16,466 bases of DNA from Betaproteobacteria bacterium. Lineage in GTDB: Bacteria > Pseudomonadota > Gammaproteobacteria > Burkholderiales > Rhodocyclaceae. The stretch covers positions 1 to 16,466 of the forward strand of contig JAGWUW010000018.1 in assembly GCA_028868235.1 (NCBI GenBank), given 5' to 3'. Below, one piece after another: positions 6,590 to 12,631 of this stretch. Made by a program: the position numbers and the translations under genes. Each line of letters begins with the position of its first letter. The first letter of the stretch is position 1. The notes under the pieces are model-generated. The model worked only from the letters and a program-made list of their open reading frames with translations. It was not told the DNA's origin and ran no database searches.

Positions 6590-8004
6590 GACGCTTCCAT
6601 TTCTGCGCCGATCAGCGCTGCGCGCACCGGGTCGCTGCTGCTGACTTCGAAGATGCGATCGAGGCCGCTATTGCGCCGCGTGCTGCCGAGTCGATTCCAC
6701 TTCACGCGCTGCGCGGTGGCGCCGGTCGTCCCCCAGGCAGCCAGATGCTCATTGCTCCATTTGTGGCCGCCGTCATCGCTCCAGCGCAGTACGATCTGCG
6801 GATTCGTACCGGCCGGAACGGTGATGCCGGTTTCCAGATCGAGGCGCAGGGAGTCGAAGCGGATCGGCTTGTCGACGGCCTTACCAGACGGCAGCGCGCG
6901 CCAGCTGCGCACCCACTTCCGCGGCAATCCGTTGTCGGTGTAATTCTCCAGGTTGAAGCTGTACAGGTTGCCGCTCGCATAGTCGCCGATCACATGGAGA
7001 CCGTTGAAGAAGGCGTAGGCGTTGCCGGCGTGGCGCGTGAATTGGCCAGCTGAGAATCCTGCGCGCTGGTGCCACAGACCTGTCGTCGCGTCATAGCACC
7101 AGGTCACGTTCGCCGTCGGGAAGGTCAGCACGTAGAAAGTGTGGCCGGCATCCTGGTAGCTGTAGCCGATGGCGTCGGCGATGGTGGCGTAACCCTTCAG
7201 CGCGGCCTCGATGGCGTGCGTGGAGATGCGCTGCGGCTGGTAGCCCTTGCTGAGATACACCACGCCTTGTCCGCCGTCGCTCTGACCGAGCCACACCAGG
7301 CCCTCGCCCATCTTGCAGATTGACCACGGCGCCGCGCACCCGGTCTCGATGAAGACACCTGTCAGTCGCTGAAACGCGAATCCCGAATTGCCCGCGTTGA
7401 TCCAGACCTCCGTCGAAGACGTGCCGAACAACCAGACTTCACGGTGAATGTCGCCCAAGCCGACGATGGGATCGGGCTTGCCGTCGGCGGTGCCGAAGTT
7501 GAGTGCCTGCCAGGTGATCAAGTCCTTGTAGTTGCTCTGGTACCAATAGCCGGTGCCGAGCGCATTGACGATGCCGAATCCGTCCTGATAGTTCGCCACC
7601 ATCGGGCCAGTGAATGGCAGAGACAGCGTGACGAAGCTGGTGCCGTTCCAGCAATACCCGGCGACACCATCGAAGACCGCCACCTGTGAGCCATTGTCGA
7701 TGATGCTAACCGGGCCACTTGCCGTTTGCAGGGTGCCTAGCAAAGCGCCGGCCCATCCTGCTGTTACAGCATAGAGCCCACTACCGGAGACAACATACAG
7801 ATTCCCACCCTGCATAGTGTGCTCGCCTCGGATCGGGCCGTTGCCAAGCGTCGTCAGCAGGTCTAGGCCTGGCACGCCATAGAAGCCGCCGACCTCTTTG
7901 CCTTCCTTCGTCTCGATCAGCTCAGGGTACAGATTGATGCACCGCTGCCCGGCCAAGTTGGTCGAGCGCGAGCTGTACGCCGAGCCGAGGAAGGGCGTCT
8001 TCAT
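6586..8004 (-). CDS. Packaged-DNA stabilisation protein, P22 gp10-like (tail hub)
   Basis: This 472-aa protein has the same length as P22 gp10. The N-terminus has GSAYSSRSTNLAGQRCINLY (7-26) followed by PELIETKEG and FYGVPGLDLL (41-50), the features I recognise for the gp10 / Phage_stabilise family. The rest consists of short beta repeats with many Gly, Trp and Tyr residues (for example NLYVVSGSGLYAV, 68-80, and EGLVWLGQSDGGQGVVYLSK), consistent with the beta-propeller-like hub of the P22 tail. In P22, gp10 binds below gp4 on the portal, closes the channel after packaging and carries the needle gp26 and the tailspikes. The gene overlaps the gp4-like gene by ATGA (8001-8004) and the fibre candidate by GTGA, so the three tail genes are probably translationally coupled. 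No frameshift or truncation is visible. Confidence 0.85.
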   Translation of the reverse strand: MKTPFLGSAYSSRSTNLAGQRCINLYPELIETKEGKEVGGFYGVPGLDLLTTLGNGPIRGEHTMQGGNLYVVSGSGLYAVTAGWAGALLGTLQTASGPVSIIDNGSQVAVFDGVAGYCWNGTSFVTLSLPFTGPMVANYQDGFGIVNALGTGYWYQSNYKDLITWQALNFGTADGKPDPIVGLGDIHREVWLFGTSSTEVWINAGNSGFAFQRLTGVFIETGCAAPWSICKMGEGLVWLGQSDGGQGVVYLSKGYQPQRISTHAIEAALKGYATIADAIGYSYQDAGHTFYVLTFPTANVTWCYDATTGLWHQRAGFSAGQFTRHAGNAYAFFNGLHVIGDYASGNLYSFNLENYTDNGLPRKWVRSWRALPSGKAVDKPIRFDSLRLDLETGITVPAGTNPQIVLRWSDDGGHKWSNEHLAAWGTTGATAQRVKWNRLGSTRRNSGLDRIFEVSSSDPVRAALIGAEMEAS

Positions 8005-8726
8005 GACCGGTTATCCCGGTAGATGTTGTACGAGCCGGCGCCCTTGGCGACGATCTCATTCGCATAGACCGCCTCGACCGGCTTGATGTTGGCGCGCTTG
8101 ATGTTGCCCTTCGTCTCGCGCGCCAGTTCCTTGATGTCGGGATCGAGCTGCGCGCCGTTGAAGTAGGGCTTCATCCGCACCGTCAGGTTGAACTGAATCG
8201 CGTCCTGGTAGCCGGGCGGAAAGTTCATCACCGTCGACAGGTTGGCGAACTGCGTCAGGGGCGTGTAGCTGTCCCAGAACAGCGTGTAGTTCAGCAGCGG
8301 TGTCGGGAAAATGTTGATGATGCCGAGCGGCATCTGCGAGTCGTAGAACAGCGTGTCGGGAATGTTCGACGTGGTGGTGCGGTTCCCGATGCCGTTCCAC
8401 TGATCCTTCTGCACCACGTTGACCGGGAAGTTGTTGCCCAGCGCGTCCTGCAGGTAGGCGGCGCCGTAGCCCTCGATGATGTCCTGCGGACGCGACATGT
8501 TGAAGTTACCGCCCGTGCCGATCGTGTAGGCGGTCTTGCCAGGGACCAGCGCCCCGCTCTGTTCCAGGATCGCAAAGCACATCAGCGACTCGATGCTCCA
8601 CGCATCGAGCATGCCGTTCAGCACCCAGAGGCCGCGCTCGATGTCTGCATCGGAGACGGTCTCGCCGGAGCTATAGACGCCAAGCTGTTCAAGCGAGGCC
8701 TGGATCAGATCGCGGGCGGTGGTCAT
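8001..8726 (-). CDS. Tail accessory factor / head-completion protein, P22 gp4-like
   Basis: This 241-aa protein starts TTARDLIQASLEQLGVYSSG (2-21), then DADIERGLWVLNGMLDAWSI (26-45), a helical start common to gp4-type head-completion proteins. SRPQDI (78-83) follows a beta segment, and later strands include IFPTP (139-143), a usual feature of the family. In P22, gp4 binds the portal after DNA packaging to begin tail assembly and hold the DNA; a muralytic activity has also been reported for P22 gp4. It is longer than P22 gp4 (166 aa), with an extra C-terminal helical region (about 195-225). The start at 8724-8726 has only a weak purine-rich site, and lies 7 bases after the upstream stop. It overlaps the gp10-like gene by 4 bases. 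Order and sequence pattern agree; hydrolase activity is not evident from sequence. Confidence 0.82.
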   Translation of the reverse strand: MTTARDLIQASLEQLGVYSSGETVSDADIERGLWVLNGMLDAWSIESLMCFAILEQSGALVPGKTAYTIGTGGNFNMSRPQDIIEGYGAAYLQDALGNNFPVNVVQKDQWNGIGNRTTTSNIPDTLFYDSQMPLGIINIFPTPLLNYTLFWDSYTPLTQFANLSTVMNFPPGYQDAIQFNLTVRMKPYFNGAQLDPDIKELARETKGNIKRANIKPVEAVYANEIVAKGAGSYNIYRDNRS

Positions 8727-8733
8727 GGTCTAC

Positions 8734-9147
8734 TCACGCCGCGACAGCAACGGGGTCAGCAGGAGCCACGCGCGTGCGCTCCTTGACGCTCTTTTTCGCA
8801 GAGGAGGCATCGGCCACATTGCCGATCAGCATGTCTTCTTCCTCGCGGCTATTCACGATCTTGTCGCCGACCCACTTCGGATACTCCTGAAAGGAATAGT
8901 CGGTCGGCTCGACGGAAGCCCGCGCCTTTTCGTAGGCGTTCGGATCGGATCGGCCGGACGCCTGATAGCCCTTGGCCAGGTATTCCTCCTCCTGGTCACG
9001 GTTATGCACGGTGACCGGTTGGAACTTCGCCGGCATGCCGTGCTCAGGCACATGACGCTGCATTTGCTCGTTCCACTGCGAGACGACGGCGGGTGCTTCT
9101 GCAGGGTGGCTCAGAACCTTCGGATACTCCTGAAAATGGGCATTCAT
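8734..9147 (-). CDS. Small protein with duplicated FQEYPK motif, 137 aa
   Basis: I recognise no named family. The protein carries the hexapeptide FQEYPK twice, at residues 5-10 and 86-91, encoded by two exact 18-base copies. The second copy opens a fuller motif, YPKWVGDKIVNSREEE (89-104), which is closely matched in the upstream 150-aa protein. A third, degenerate copy may be AKFQPVTVHNRDQEEEYLAKG (40-60, final G included). I have seen PKWV...V.S.EEE segments in many small phage proteins, where they act as short modules of unknown function. The gene starts with ATGA overlap to the upstream gene (9144-9147) and ends 7 bases before the gp4-like gene. Its place between capsid and tail genes suggests a capsid-decoration or head-assembly accessory protein. 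The C-terminal 30 residues are basic and Ala-rich. Confidence 0.6.
   Translation of the reverse strand: MNAHFQEYPKVLSHPAEAPAVVSQWNEQMQRHVPEHGMPAKFQPVTVHNRDQEEEYLAKGYQASGRSDPNAYEKARASVEPTDYSFQEYPKWVGDKIVNSREEEDMLIGNVADASSAKKSVKERTRVAPADPVAVAA
8875..8892. repeat. 18-base direct repeat, copy 1
   Basis: This is an exact copy of 9118-9135 (plus strand CTTCGGATACTCCTGAAA). On the minus strand it encodes FQEYPK at residues 86-91 of the 137-aa protein. Both copies are in the same reading frame of the same gene, so it marks an internal duplication of a short coding module. Confidence 0.85.
9118..9135. repeat. 18-base direct repeat, copy 2
   Basis: This is the second exact copy of the 18 bases at 8875-8892, encoding FQEYPK at residues 5-10 of the 137-aa protein. 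The match ends sharply on both sides, with different flanking bases. Confidence 0.85.
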
Positions 9148-9596
9148 TGCGCAGCTCCTTCGGTGGGTTGCGGGGATGCGGCGCCCTCGGTAGCCGGAGG
9201 AGCGGATTCCTCAGCGGTAGCCGGTGCGGTGTCCGGGTCGCTGGTCGATGCGCCGCTGCCGGTGTTTTCTGCCACCGCCGGCTGGGCTGACTCGATTGTT
9301 ACTGCGGGAGCGGCGGTGGCGGCACTGGCCGTGCTGGCGCTTTCATCGGCGGCGGGACTCTGGGGCGCCGCCGGAACCACGACAGCCGCAGACGCTTGCG
9401 CTGCGCCAGTGATCGCGGTTTCCTCTTCAGCGGTCTGCACGACCTTGCCGCCGACCCATTTGGGGAACTCCTGCGGAACGTATTTGTACAGCTCGTCGCT
9501 AAGCCTTTCGATGTGCTCGTGAAAGGATTCGGCGATCGCCTTCTCCTCCTCTTCGGCCTTGTCGACCATTTGGTGCCACAGATCAGCAAGTTTCAT
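9144..9596 (-). CDS. Small motif protein with Ala/Pro/Ser/Glu tail, 150 aa
   Basis: The protein has three zones. Residues 1-38 are a charged helix (VDKAEEEEKAIAESFHEHIE at 11-30). Residues 41-60 hold the shared motif PQEFPKWVGGKVVQTAEEET, closely related to the second motif of the next gene's 137-aa product. Residues 63-150 are low-complexity Ala, Pro, Ser, Thr and Glu, probably disordered. The ATG (9594-9596) has a GGAG site 6 bases upstream and lies 12 bases after the TAG of the 70-aa gene; the stop overlaps the start of the 137-aa gene (ATGA). The GC-rich tail also opens frames on the opposite strand, but the coupled junctions support this strand. It is most likely a paralogue of its neighbour formed by local duplication. 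The function is unknown; a capsid accessory or scaffold-like role is only inference. Confidence 0.58.
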   Translation of the reverse strand: MKLADLWHQMVDKAEEEEKAIAESFHEHIERLSDELYKYVPQEFPKWVGGKVVQTAEEETAITGAAQASAAVVVPAAPQSPAADESASTASAATAAPAVTIESAQPAVAENTGSGASTSDPDTAPATAEESAPPATEGAASPQPTEGAAQ

Positions 9597-9608
9597 GGTT
9601 GCCTCCGT

Positions 9609-9821
9609 CTAGGTGGTTACGAATGGGTCCATCTCGGACCACTGGTTATCGGAAGCGAACAGCGCAGCCTCCTGGGTGGAATCCGCGACGAACGTCTGCC
9701 CATTGGTGGGGTGATACATTGCACGCGGATAGGTCGGCGACACGGTGCCGGCAGTAGCTGGAGGCACGGTCTGGGTACTCTGGTCCGGGTTCAGCGGGTT
9801 GTTGCTCATCGGTAGCCCCAT
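9609..9821 (-). CDS. Small motif protein, 70 aa
   Basis: This is the third and shortest member of the motif cluster. The N-terminal 28 residues are polar and Pro/Thr-rich, probably disordered. Residues 31-62 (YPRAMYHPTNGQTFVADSTQ, then EAALFASDNQW) match the pattern YP-x-YHP-G-V-S-EEA seen in many small phage proteins. The first ATG (9819-9821) is preferred over the one four codons later because AGGA lies about 8 bases upstream of the first. The gene begins just after a terminator-like hairpin (9836-9866), so its transcription depends on read-through or on another promoter that I cannot find. No domain of known function is present. Its neighbours suggest a virion-associated or assembly role. 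Confidence 0.55.
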   Translation of the reverse strand: MGLPMSNNPLNPDQSTQTVPPATAGTVSPTYPRAMYHPTNGQTFVADSTQEAALFASDNQWSEMDPFVTT

Positions 9822-9835
9822 GGTCTCGTCCTTGG

Positions 9836-9866
9836 AAAATGGCGGGGATCCGCGAAGACCCCCGCC
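9836..9866 (-). terminator. Rho-independent terminator-like hairpin after the capsid block
   Basis: Read on the minus strand, 9866 to 9836 gives GGCGGGGGTC, a six-base loop TTCGCG, then GATCCCCGCC, followed by ATTTT. The arms pair over 10 positions with one G-U pair, and the four-T run follows the stem after a single A. It sits 6 bases beyond the stop of the 95-aa gene and 15 bases before the start of the 70-aa gene. The run of T is short, so it is likely a partial terminator that sets a step-down in expression between capsid and distal genes. Pairing was checked by eye. Confidence 0.7.
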
Positions 9867-9872
9867 GCAGCG

Positions 9873-10160
9873 TCACGACTTGATGAGGCCCAACGTCTTC
9901 AGCGCGGCGACGACGTCACCCAGCGTGTATGCCGTAGTGCCGATCGAGCCGTCGAAGGTGGTGTTGATGAAAACCGCCGTGGTCGAGCCGGCCGCCACCG
10001 TGTGGACGTTGGTTGCCGCGGTCGGCTGCGTCGTCGGGGTCTGGCCGAAGAAAGCGACCTTGTCCGGCGTGCCGACCGAGTTGTTGACGCCGCCAAGTTG
10101 CGTGCCCTGGCTGTTTCCGTCGGACAGTTGGCGCGGAGCTGCAGAAGTGCTGGTAGGCAT
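9873..10160 (-). CDS. Head-fibre-like / decoration protein candidate, 95 aa
   Basis: The protein reads as three parts. An N-terminal linker (PRQLSDGNSQGTQLGG, 9-24) leads to TPDKVAFFGQTPTTQP (31-46), a phrase typical of small phage head-fibre or decoration proteins. A Thr/Val-rich beta segment follows at 50-75. A C-terminal helix, TLGDVVAALKTLGLIKS (79-95), resembles the end of the 326-aa fibre candidate. In related proteins this helix plausibly forms a trimer that anchors a short fibre. An AGGAG site lies 7 bases upstream of the ATG (10158-10160). The gene lies two genes downstream of the coat gene, as decoration genes often do, and is followed at once by the terminator-like hairpin. A capsid role is inferred; a fibre adaptor is the alternative. 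Confidence 0.6.
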   Translation of the reverse strand: MPTSTSAAPRQLSDGNSQGTQLGGVNNSVGTPDKVAFFGQTPTTQPTAATNVHTVAAGSTTAVFINTTFDGSIGTTAYTLGDVVAALKTLGLIKS

Positions 10161-10170
10161 GATGGATCTC

Positions 10171-10356
10171 CTATGAGTTCAGATGAAGAATCTGGGCGAG
10201 GTGTGGATTGCTCCACTGCTTCTCGCGTCCCGCCGCGATCTGCTCCTTGATCGTCTGCATGAACAGTTCGGCGCCCTGGCGAACCATGGCGGGGCCGACC
10301 GCCAGAAGGCGGCCGTCCCGGGTCTCGACGTTCACTTGGAAGAGCGGCTGTTTCAT
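10171..10356 (-). CDS. Small hypothetical protein, 61 aa
   Basis: I do not recognise this protein. It starts MKQPLFQVNVETRDGRLLAV, which looks like two short strands, followed by a helix GAELFMQTIKEQIAAGREKQ (28-47) and a polar end. A GGAG site lies about 9 bases upstream of the ATG (10354-10356), and the gene is 18 bases from the coat stop and 10 bases from the 95-aa start. The packing, ribosome site and absence of a better frame support it as real. It may be a small capsid accessory protein, perhaps cementing or assembly-linked, but that is guessed from its place just after the coat gene. Confidence 0.55.
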   Translation of the reverse strand: MKQPLFQVNVETRDGRLLAVGPAMVRQGAELFMQTIKEQIAAGREKQWSNPHLAQILHLNS

Positions 10357-10374
10357 CGCGACGGGCTCCGTTGG

Positions 10375-11559
10375 TTAGTTGGTCAGGCGGCAGCCCAGCT
10401 CGGGGTAGAACGTCGCCGTGCCGTACAGAACATCGATGCGGCACGGGAAGACATCGTTGTTGATGTCATAGGCCCGAATGACGCGCAGGCTGATGTTCTT
10501 GTAGGTCTCGCGCGCGGCGAAATCGACGCCCTGAGGCAACTCCAGCGGTACGGTGACCAAGCCGAAGCAGTCGCGCACGAATCCGATGTTCTGCGCATAC
10601 GAGTTGCTGGCGGTGCCCTTGACCGTAATCGCGGCGCCGTTGGCCGGCGAGTTGGAAACGGTCTGGTAGGCGCCCGAGGTGGTGATCGCCGGGTAGATCG
10701 AGATGGACGAGTTGCCGGCGCCGTCGGAGTTCGCCGCCGCCGTCACCACGAAGTTCTGCAGGCTGTTGGTGCTCTGGCGGTTCTTCGGGTTGATGGCATA
10801 GACACCCGCGATGGTGAACACGTCACCGACGTTGAGCAGACCGGTGATGCTGGCGGTCCAGCCGTTGGTGACGAGCGTGGCGCCCGTCTGGCCGGCGCCA
10901 TTGACCACACCGCTGCCAGCGTAGGCGCCGACGGTCTGCGCCTGCACGTTCTGGTCCATGTAAATCTCGAAATTCGCGATATTGGCTAGGAAGCCCTTGA
11001 GGGCAGGCTCGGCCACGCTCTTGACGTACAGCGTCGACAGAGCGTTCGCCATGGACCAATAGGCGGCGGGGTTCAGGATCAGCGTGCGGCCGTCCTGCGG
11101 CACACCACCTTCGTCCATGCGCTGGCCGATGGCAGCTAGGGCGGCGAAGGAGTTGGGCACGGTGCCGGGGGTGCCGACTTGGTTGAACACCTGGTTATAG
11201 TTGGTCAGCACGTCGTAGTCGATCTGGTTCGCCAGTTCGGCCATAGCCGGCTTGAGGTAGCGCTCGCTGAACTCCTCAACCGTCAGCGTCAGATCTTGAG
11301 AGGTGAACTGGAAGTCGACGTGCTTCTGGTTGCTGATGGTGATGCTCGTCGAAGGCTCGGCGATGTCCTGCACTTGCAGACCGGGACCGCTGGAGACCTT
11401 GAACTTGTTGGGCTTGCGGACGGTCAGGCTCGAACCGATCTTGACGAATTGGTTCTCGAACTGACGATTGACCTTGCCGGCAGCGACAAGGTTGTTTTCG
11501 AGGATCACCAGCGATTCCTTGCTGATGACGCTCGGGGTGAGTAGTTGTTGGCTCGACAT
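10375..11559 (-). CDS. Major capsid (coat) protein, P22 coat family
   Basis: This 394-aa protein is the shell-forming coat protein, with the HK97 fold expected for its family. The N-terminus (LTPSVISKESLVILENNLVA, 7-26) and VNRQFENQFVKIGSSLTVRK (30-49) are typical of P22-type coat proteins. Residues about 210-325 form an inserted beta-rich domain, with VGDVFTIAGVYAINPKNRQS at 244-263, corresponding to the telokin-like I-domain of P22 coat (P22 coat is 430 aa). The C-terminal part returns to the core fold (RVIRAYDINNDVFPCRIDVL, 359-378). An AGGAG site (11566-11570) is spaced 6 bases from the ATG, and the gene is preceded by the only sizeable non-coding stretch in the window. It follows the scaffold gene in the P22 order 8-5. 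Expression is expected to be the highest in the operon. Confidence 0.88.
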   Translation of the reverse strand: MSSQQLLTPSVISKESLVILENNLVAAGKVNRQFENQFVKIGSSLTVRKPNKFKVSSGPGLQVQDIAEPSTSITISNQKHVDFQFTSQDLTLTVEEFSERYLKPAMAELANQIDYDVLTNYNQVFNQVGTPGTVPNSFAALAAIGQRMDEGGVPQDGRTLILNPAAYWSMANALSTLYVKSVAEPALKGFLANIANFEIYMDQNVQAQTVGAYAGSGVVNGAGQTGATLVTNGWTASITGLLNVGDVFTIAGVYAINPKNRQSTNSLQNFVVTAAANSDGAGNSSISIYPAITTSGAYQTVSNSPANGAAITVKGTASNSYAQNIGFVRDCFGLVTVPLELPQGVDFAARETYKNISLRVIRAYDINNDVFPCRIDVLYGTATFYPELGCRLTN

Positions 11560-11680
11560 GGCGGGCTCCTATGCAAAGTTGGTGTGAATGAAGCGTTTGC
11601 CCGGCATCGCCGGTTGGAAGCCCGCTGCCCACGGTGGGCCGCCTGATTACCGCCAGGCGGAGCGGTTTGCTACCTGCGCC
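11560..11680 (-). promoter_or_regulatory. Structured 121-base spacer between scaffold and coat genes
   Basis: This is the largest gap in the window. It holds three inverted repeats: CCGCCTG/CAGGCGG with 7 paired bases and an 8-base loop (11639-11660), GCCCAC-G-GTGGGC (11627-11639) and CCGGC-ATC-GCCGG (11601-11613). None is followed by a T run on the minus strand, so none is a classical terminator. I see no convincing -35/-10 pair. The coat ribosome site AGGAG lies at 11566-11570. Possible roles are an RNA processing or stability element, an attenuator, or an autoregulatory site that sets the scaffold-to-coat ratio. Confidence 0.45.
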
Positions 11681-12619
11681 TCAGCGTGTGCCGGTGCGCA
11701 ATTCCTTCTTGCGGCGTGCCGCGTACTCTTCCATCGACTCTTCTTCCGGTCCCTTTGGCGTGGCATCGGCACGGCTGCCTATGGGCTTGGGAGGCTCGGG
11801 GGCTTTTGAGAACTCGGGCGCCGGCACTTTCAACGATGCAGCCAACAAACCCATCTCGAACACGGCCTGTGCCGGCGGCAGCGATGCAATGCGCGCGGCG
11901 ATCTCCGGGTTCTTGCCGAGGTGGTAAGCGATCTGCGGGCCGTTCGGCGCGGTGATGATCGCGTGCGCCATCGGCATGCTGATCTGCACATCGGGAGATT
12001 CAGCCACTTCGGCGTAGTCAGGCATCTCAGCGATGGCTTTCTCGCGGCGGCCTTCCCAACCCTTGCGCATGACTTCCTGCTGCTGCTGGACGCTCTCCTG
12101 GACGCGCTTCGATTCGGCATCAGCCAGGGCAGTCGCGGAGGCGCGGCGCGATGACCACTCTATGAGGGCATCGTCATACGCAGCAGGATCCTCGAACTGC
12201 TCTCGGCTTGGGCGCGGATCGTTGTCGTCGATCTGATCGCTGGCGGTCTTGGCTGGCTTGCCGGTGGACTGCTCCAGCGCCTTCAGTGCTTGATCAAGTC
12301 GCGCCTGGGCCTCGTTGGCTTTCTGCTCTGCCTCGCGCCGGCGGTTGCGCTCCTTGGTGATCTCTGCCTTCATCCAGGGCGGCGTCTTATCGTCGCCCTT
12401 TCCGTCATCTCCATGAGGATCGTCTGCGGCCGGCTTCGGATCAGCGGACGGTGCCGGGTCGGCGGGTGCCGGCGGCGTGGCGTCATCCTTCGGGTCAGCA
12501 GGCGCAGCGGGTGCTGCAGGCTCGGCCGGAGCAGCTACCGGCATGTCCGACGTTGCGGACAGCGCGGGGCCTTGCTTGCCGATGTTCTGGTTCATGGTGA
12601 GAGCGAGTGGATCTGGCAT
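11681..12619 (-). CDS. Scaffolding protein
   Basis: This 312-aa protein lies between portal and coat, the place of P22 gene 8 (303 aa), and has a scaffold-like make-up. Residues 27-78 are Ala/Pro/Asp-rich and probably disordered. Residues 84-120 (KAEITKERNRRREAEQKANE, 84-103) and 150-195 are charged helices, likely coiled coils that dimerise. Residues 205-262 are helical around GPQIAYHLGKNPEIAARIAS (227-246), a segment I link to phage scaffold proteins. The C-terminal EEYAARRKKELRTGTR (297-312) is a basic helix, as in P22 scaffold, where it binds the coat. The first ATG (12617-12619) has GGAG about 8 bases upstream and is preferred over Met9. Scaffold copies fill the procapsid and are expelled on packaging. 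The call rests on order and composition. Confidence 0.8.
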   Translation of the reverse strand: MPDPLALTMNQNIGKQGPALSATSDMPVAAPAEPAAPAAPADPKDDATPPAPADPAPSADPKPAADDPHGDDGKGDDKTPPWMKAEITKERNRRREAEQKANEAQARLDQALKALEQSTGKPAKTASDQIDDNDPRPSREQFEDPAAYDDALIEWSSRRASATALADAESKRVQESVQQQQEVMRKGWEGRREKAIAEMPDYAEVAESPDVQISMPMAHAIITAPNGPQIAYHLGKNPEIAARIASLPPAQAVFEMGLLAASLKVPAPEFSKAPEPPKPIGSRADATPKGPEEESMEEYAARRKKELRTGTR

Positions 12620-12631
12620 GGTGTTGCTCCT

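Noticed and set aside
9597..9608. Possible missed gene or promoter in the gaps between small genes
   Set aside because: The gaps there are 12 bases or fewer and hold only ribosome-binding sites; no promoter or RNA gene can fit.
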